Shown: in pieces, positions 62,318-64,000 of the stretch
Numbering within the stretch: position 1 is the first letter of the stretch
Layout of the letters: each line of letters starts with the position of its first letter
DNA from: Candidatus Gastranaerophilales bacterium
GTDB taxonomy: Bacteria > Cyanobacteriota > Vampirovibrionia > Gastranaerophilales > Gastranaerophilaceae
Length of the DNA stretch: 64,000 nucleotides
Reading direction: 5' to 3'
Assembly (NCBI GenBank): GCA_947630045.1
Contig: CANRGC010000008.1
Span: 1-64,000, forward strand
Position numbers and translations under genes: made by a program
The notes under the pieces: generated by a model
Told to the model about the DNA's origin: nothing
What the model saw: the letters and a program-made list of their open reading frames with translations, nothing else
Database searches by the model: none

Positions 62318-62599
62318 TTAAACAATTGCAAATTCTGCTGACAAAATTTCAGATGTTGCATAGTTAAGTTGAACATTTTTTGTAACTGTAGAATATTTCT
62401 TTTTGTTGTAAGAAAATTCAAAGTTTGTTTCTTTATTTTTTTGATATGCAATTTTAAATTCATGAGTGTTAACAACTACATTTAAGTTAACATCTTTTGA
62501 ATACAAAGTAACGGGCAATAAGCCTTCTTTTCTTAATTGGCGAGGGTTTTTGCCTTCTTCTCTGTCTTTTGCTTCCAATTTAACGATAACGCTTTCCAT
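62318..62599 (-). CDS. rplY: Ribosomal protein L25, short form
   Basis: A 93-residue 5S-rRNA-binding protein of the L25 type without the CTC C-terminal domain. The R-Q-L-R-K-E-G-L-L-P-V-T-L-Y-S motif (normally R-R-L-R-x-x-G-x-V-P-A-V-V-Y-G) is near residue 20, followed by V-V-N-T-H-E-F. Length matches the E. coli form. AAGGAG precedes the ATG. It is divergent from folP. Confidence 0.85.
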   Translation of the reverse strand: MESVIVKLEAKDREEGKNPRQLRKEGLLPVTLYSKDVNLNVVVNTHEFKIAYQKNKETNFEFSYNKKKYSTVTKNVQLNYATSEILSAEFAIV

Positions 62600-62623
62600 T
62601 TTATATTCTCCTTGGATAATCTA

Positions 62624-62652
62624 TTGTTATTTTTTTATTGTACTTGTAAAAT
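62624..62652 (+). promoter_or_regulatory. Promoter of folP (leaderless)
   Basis: TTGTTA (62624-62629), 17 nt, TAAAAT (62647-62652), ending 6 nt before the ATG at 62659. Confidence 0.6.
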
Positions 62653-62658
62653 ATATAA

Positions 62659-63816
62659 ATGCAATTTACAGTCAAAAAAATCAAGCCCTTTTGTATAAAA
62701 GATGAACTCTTAAAAATCGGATTTGACCCGACACATGTTGATTTGGGCGCAAAAAAACACGAGTTTGTAAACATTAAGGTTCAAAACTTACCCTTTTATT
62801 GCGCAACAATAATAAAAGAGTCGGCTCTCTCTTCGGGCGCCGATTCCGCCGTAAACAGAGAGGTTTTAATGCACAATGTCGAAAGTTCCGACTTAATTAT
62901 TTCGGGAACGGTAAAACAGCTTGAAAACATTGCAAAAAGCCTTTTTAATCAGCCGTTCGGGCTTAAAAAAGTCGGGGAAGAAATTCTCTCAAATCTTAAA
63001 GAAAAAGAATATAACCCGCTAATAATGGGCATTTTAAACGTTACCGACGATTCATTCTCAGACGGTTCACGTTTTTTAGACACAAAAAGCGCAATAAATC
63101 ATGCAAAAGAAATGGTGCAAGACGGTGCAGATATAGTTGATATAGGCGCACAGGCAACAAACCCCAATTCAAAAGGCATATCTCCCGAGGACGAAATAAA
63201 AAGGTTAAAACCGCTCATAAAAGAAATAAAGGCGATGAATTGTCTTGTTTCTATCGACACAAGAAGCGCAAAAGTTGCCGAATTTTCAATAAACGAAGGG
63301 GCTGACATAATAAATGACGTTTCTTTTTTAAATTTCGACAAAAATATGATTAATGTCATTAAAAATTCTGACGCCCATTATGTTTTAACTCACTCAAAAG
63401 GCGAACCTTCAACTATGGACAATATGTGCGATTATGAAAATTTGTGCGATGAAATTTATGAAAGTTTAAAAGAAAAAATTTCTTTTCTTGTTGAAAACGG
63501 CGTTTCAAAAGACAGGCTCTATGCGGATACAGGTTTTGGTTTTGCAAAAAATACAGAGCAAAATTTTGAATTGTTGAATAAAATTTATGAGTTTAATTCG
63601 CTTGGAATAAAAACCCTTGCGGGGGTTTCACGGAAAAGATTTTTAAAATCTCTTGAAAAAAACACAGCCTTGGAAACTTTGGACACTCTAACCTCGCTTG
63701 CGTCATTTTACCTTTTTGAAAACAAAGTCGATATAATCAGGGTTCATAACGTTAAACAAACAAAACTCGCTCTCAAGTTATACAGGGCTATTTATTCGCA
63801 AAAGTCTTGTCCCTGA
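62659..63816 (+). CDS. folP: Dihydropteroate synthase
   Basis: A 385-residue TIM-barrel enzyme joining pterin pyrophosphate and p-aminobenzoate. The core starts near residue 120 with I-M-G-I-L-N-V-T-D-D-S-F-S-D-G, followed by D-I-G-A-Q-A-T-N-P, S-I-D-T-R and, at the end, G-V-S-R-K-R-F and R-V-H-N-V. About 115 extra N-terminal residues contain S-G-A-D-S-A-V-N-R-E, seen in long DHPS forms of several phyla. There is no ribosome site; the message is probably leaderless. The 3' end overlaps the next gene by 29 bp. Confidence 0.93.
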   Translation: MQFTVKKIKPFCIKDELLKIGFDPTHVDLGAKKHEFVNIKVQNLPFYCATIIKESALSSGADSAVNREVLMHNVESSDLIISGTVKQLENIAKSLFNQPFGLKKVGEEILSNLKEKEYNPLIMGILNVTDDSFSDGSRFLDTKSAINHAKEMVQDGADIVDIGAQATNPNSKGISPEDEIKRLKPLIKEIKAMNCLVSIDTRSAKVAEFSINEGADIINDVSFLNFDKNMINVIKNSDAHYVLTHSKGEPSTMDNMCDYENLCDEIYESLKEKISFLVENGVSKDRLYADTGFGFAKNTEQNFELLNKIYEFNSLGIKTLAGVSRKRFLKSLEKNTALETLDTLTSLASFYLFENKVDIIRVHNVKQTKLALKLYRAIYSQKSCP

Positions 63817-64000
63817 CTTCTATTCTCAAGTTAGCAAACTCCATATCGTCATAGTCTGAATATTCGTACTGAAAAAGGTTTTTTCCCGTTTGGACTGTAA
63901 GGTCATTTGTTTCTCTGATTAAAGAATTCGGAATAACCACTTGTTGATTATCTCCGTTTAAATTAATTTCTGCAATGGTTTGACCGTTAAAAATTATTTG
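63788..64000 (-). CDS. C-terminal fragment of a gene running off the right edge
   Basis: Minus-strand frame open from the window end to TAG at 63790-63788, 70 residues. It is beta-rich with Q-V-V-I-P-N-S-L-I-R, N-D-L-T-V-Q-T-G and a final N-L-R-I-E-V-R. It could be the edge of a carbohydrate-binding or beta-sandwich domain, but the fragment is too short to name. It overlaps the folP end by 29 bp. Confidence 0.7.
   Translation of the reverse strand, partial: QIIFNGQTIAEINLNGDNQQVVIPNSLIRETNDLTVQTGKNLFQYEYSDYDDMEFANLRIEVRDKTFANK

Overview
The window is AT-rich, gene-dense bacterial chromosome, almost entirely core metabolism and cell-envelope genes. I see no prophage, insertion sequence, CRISPR array or rRNA operon. 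The best taxonomic guess is a gut Vampirovibrionia (Melainabacteria, order Gastranaerophilales). This is inferred from low G+C by eye, a diderm-style envelope set (MurE with a DNPR motif for meso-diaminopimelate, FtsEX, CsaB) and several proteins with a peculiar N-terminal M-x-I-S/P start followed by an F-(S/T)-G motif. I have seen that motif in this lineage, but marker phylogeny would be needed to confirm the placement.

Layout. 1-5.2 kb: a truncated lipoprotein-like surface protein with a Pro/Thr repeat tail, an FAD oxidoreductase, a small acidic protein and an orphan NarL-type response regulator. 5.2-12 kb: a membrane-anchored starch/glycogen-synthase-like protein, a flavodiiron protein, tRNA-Leu(UAA), a DUF1858 protein, a bifunctional-nuclease-domain protein and a large Asn/Ser-rich protein. 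11.8-23.7 kb: agmatinase, CoaE, RecJ, a ferredoxin, a radical SAM/SDR pair, a PfkB-like protein coupled to CsaB, a HisA-HisI-HisE fusion with HisD, and a DUF374 acyltransferase. 23.7-38.4 kb: FtsH, FolK, a BaiN-like flavoprotein, YhcC with a tiny zinc-ribbon partner, PurH, an MFS exporter, Maf, CorA, SecA, an ArsB/NhaD-type transporter and RuvB. 38.4-51.4 kb: FtsEX, a WecG/TagA transferase, a Gfo/Idh oxidoreductase, ProC, rpmH-rnpA, two tandem uridine-kinase-like proteins, twin coiled-coil MGW proteins, GlcD, MATE, and an ECF sigma with a soluble anti-sigma. 51.3-64 kb: MurA, MurE, FtsI, an FtsL-like protein, RsmH (a dcw fragment), a glycosyltransferase, a BlaI-like regulator with a TadE-like pseudopilin, UvrC, DUF192, L25, FolP and a truncated C-terminus at the right edge.

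Two genome-wide habits stand out. First, at least eight genes have a sigma-70-like -10 hexamer ending only 6-9 nt before the ATG and no Shine-Dalgarno, which predicts leaderless mRNAs; most other genes have a clear AGGAG. Second, convergent genes often overlap at their 3' ends by 4-47 bp, leaving no room for terminators.

The most interesting leads are the shared N-terminal signature on functionally unrelated proteins (possibly an unrecognised targeting tag), the leaderless set, the twin MGW proteins, a PfkB-fold protein that has lost its catalytic Asp, the HisA-I-E fusion, and a UvrC without its C-terminal helix-hairpin-helix domain.
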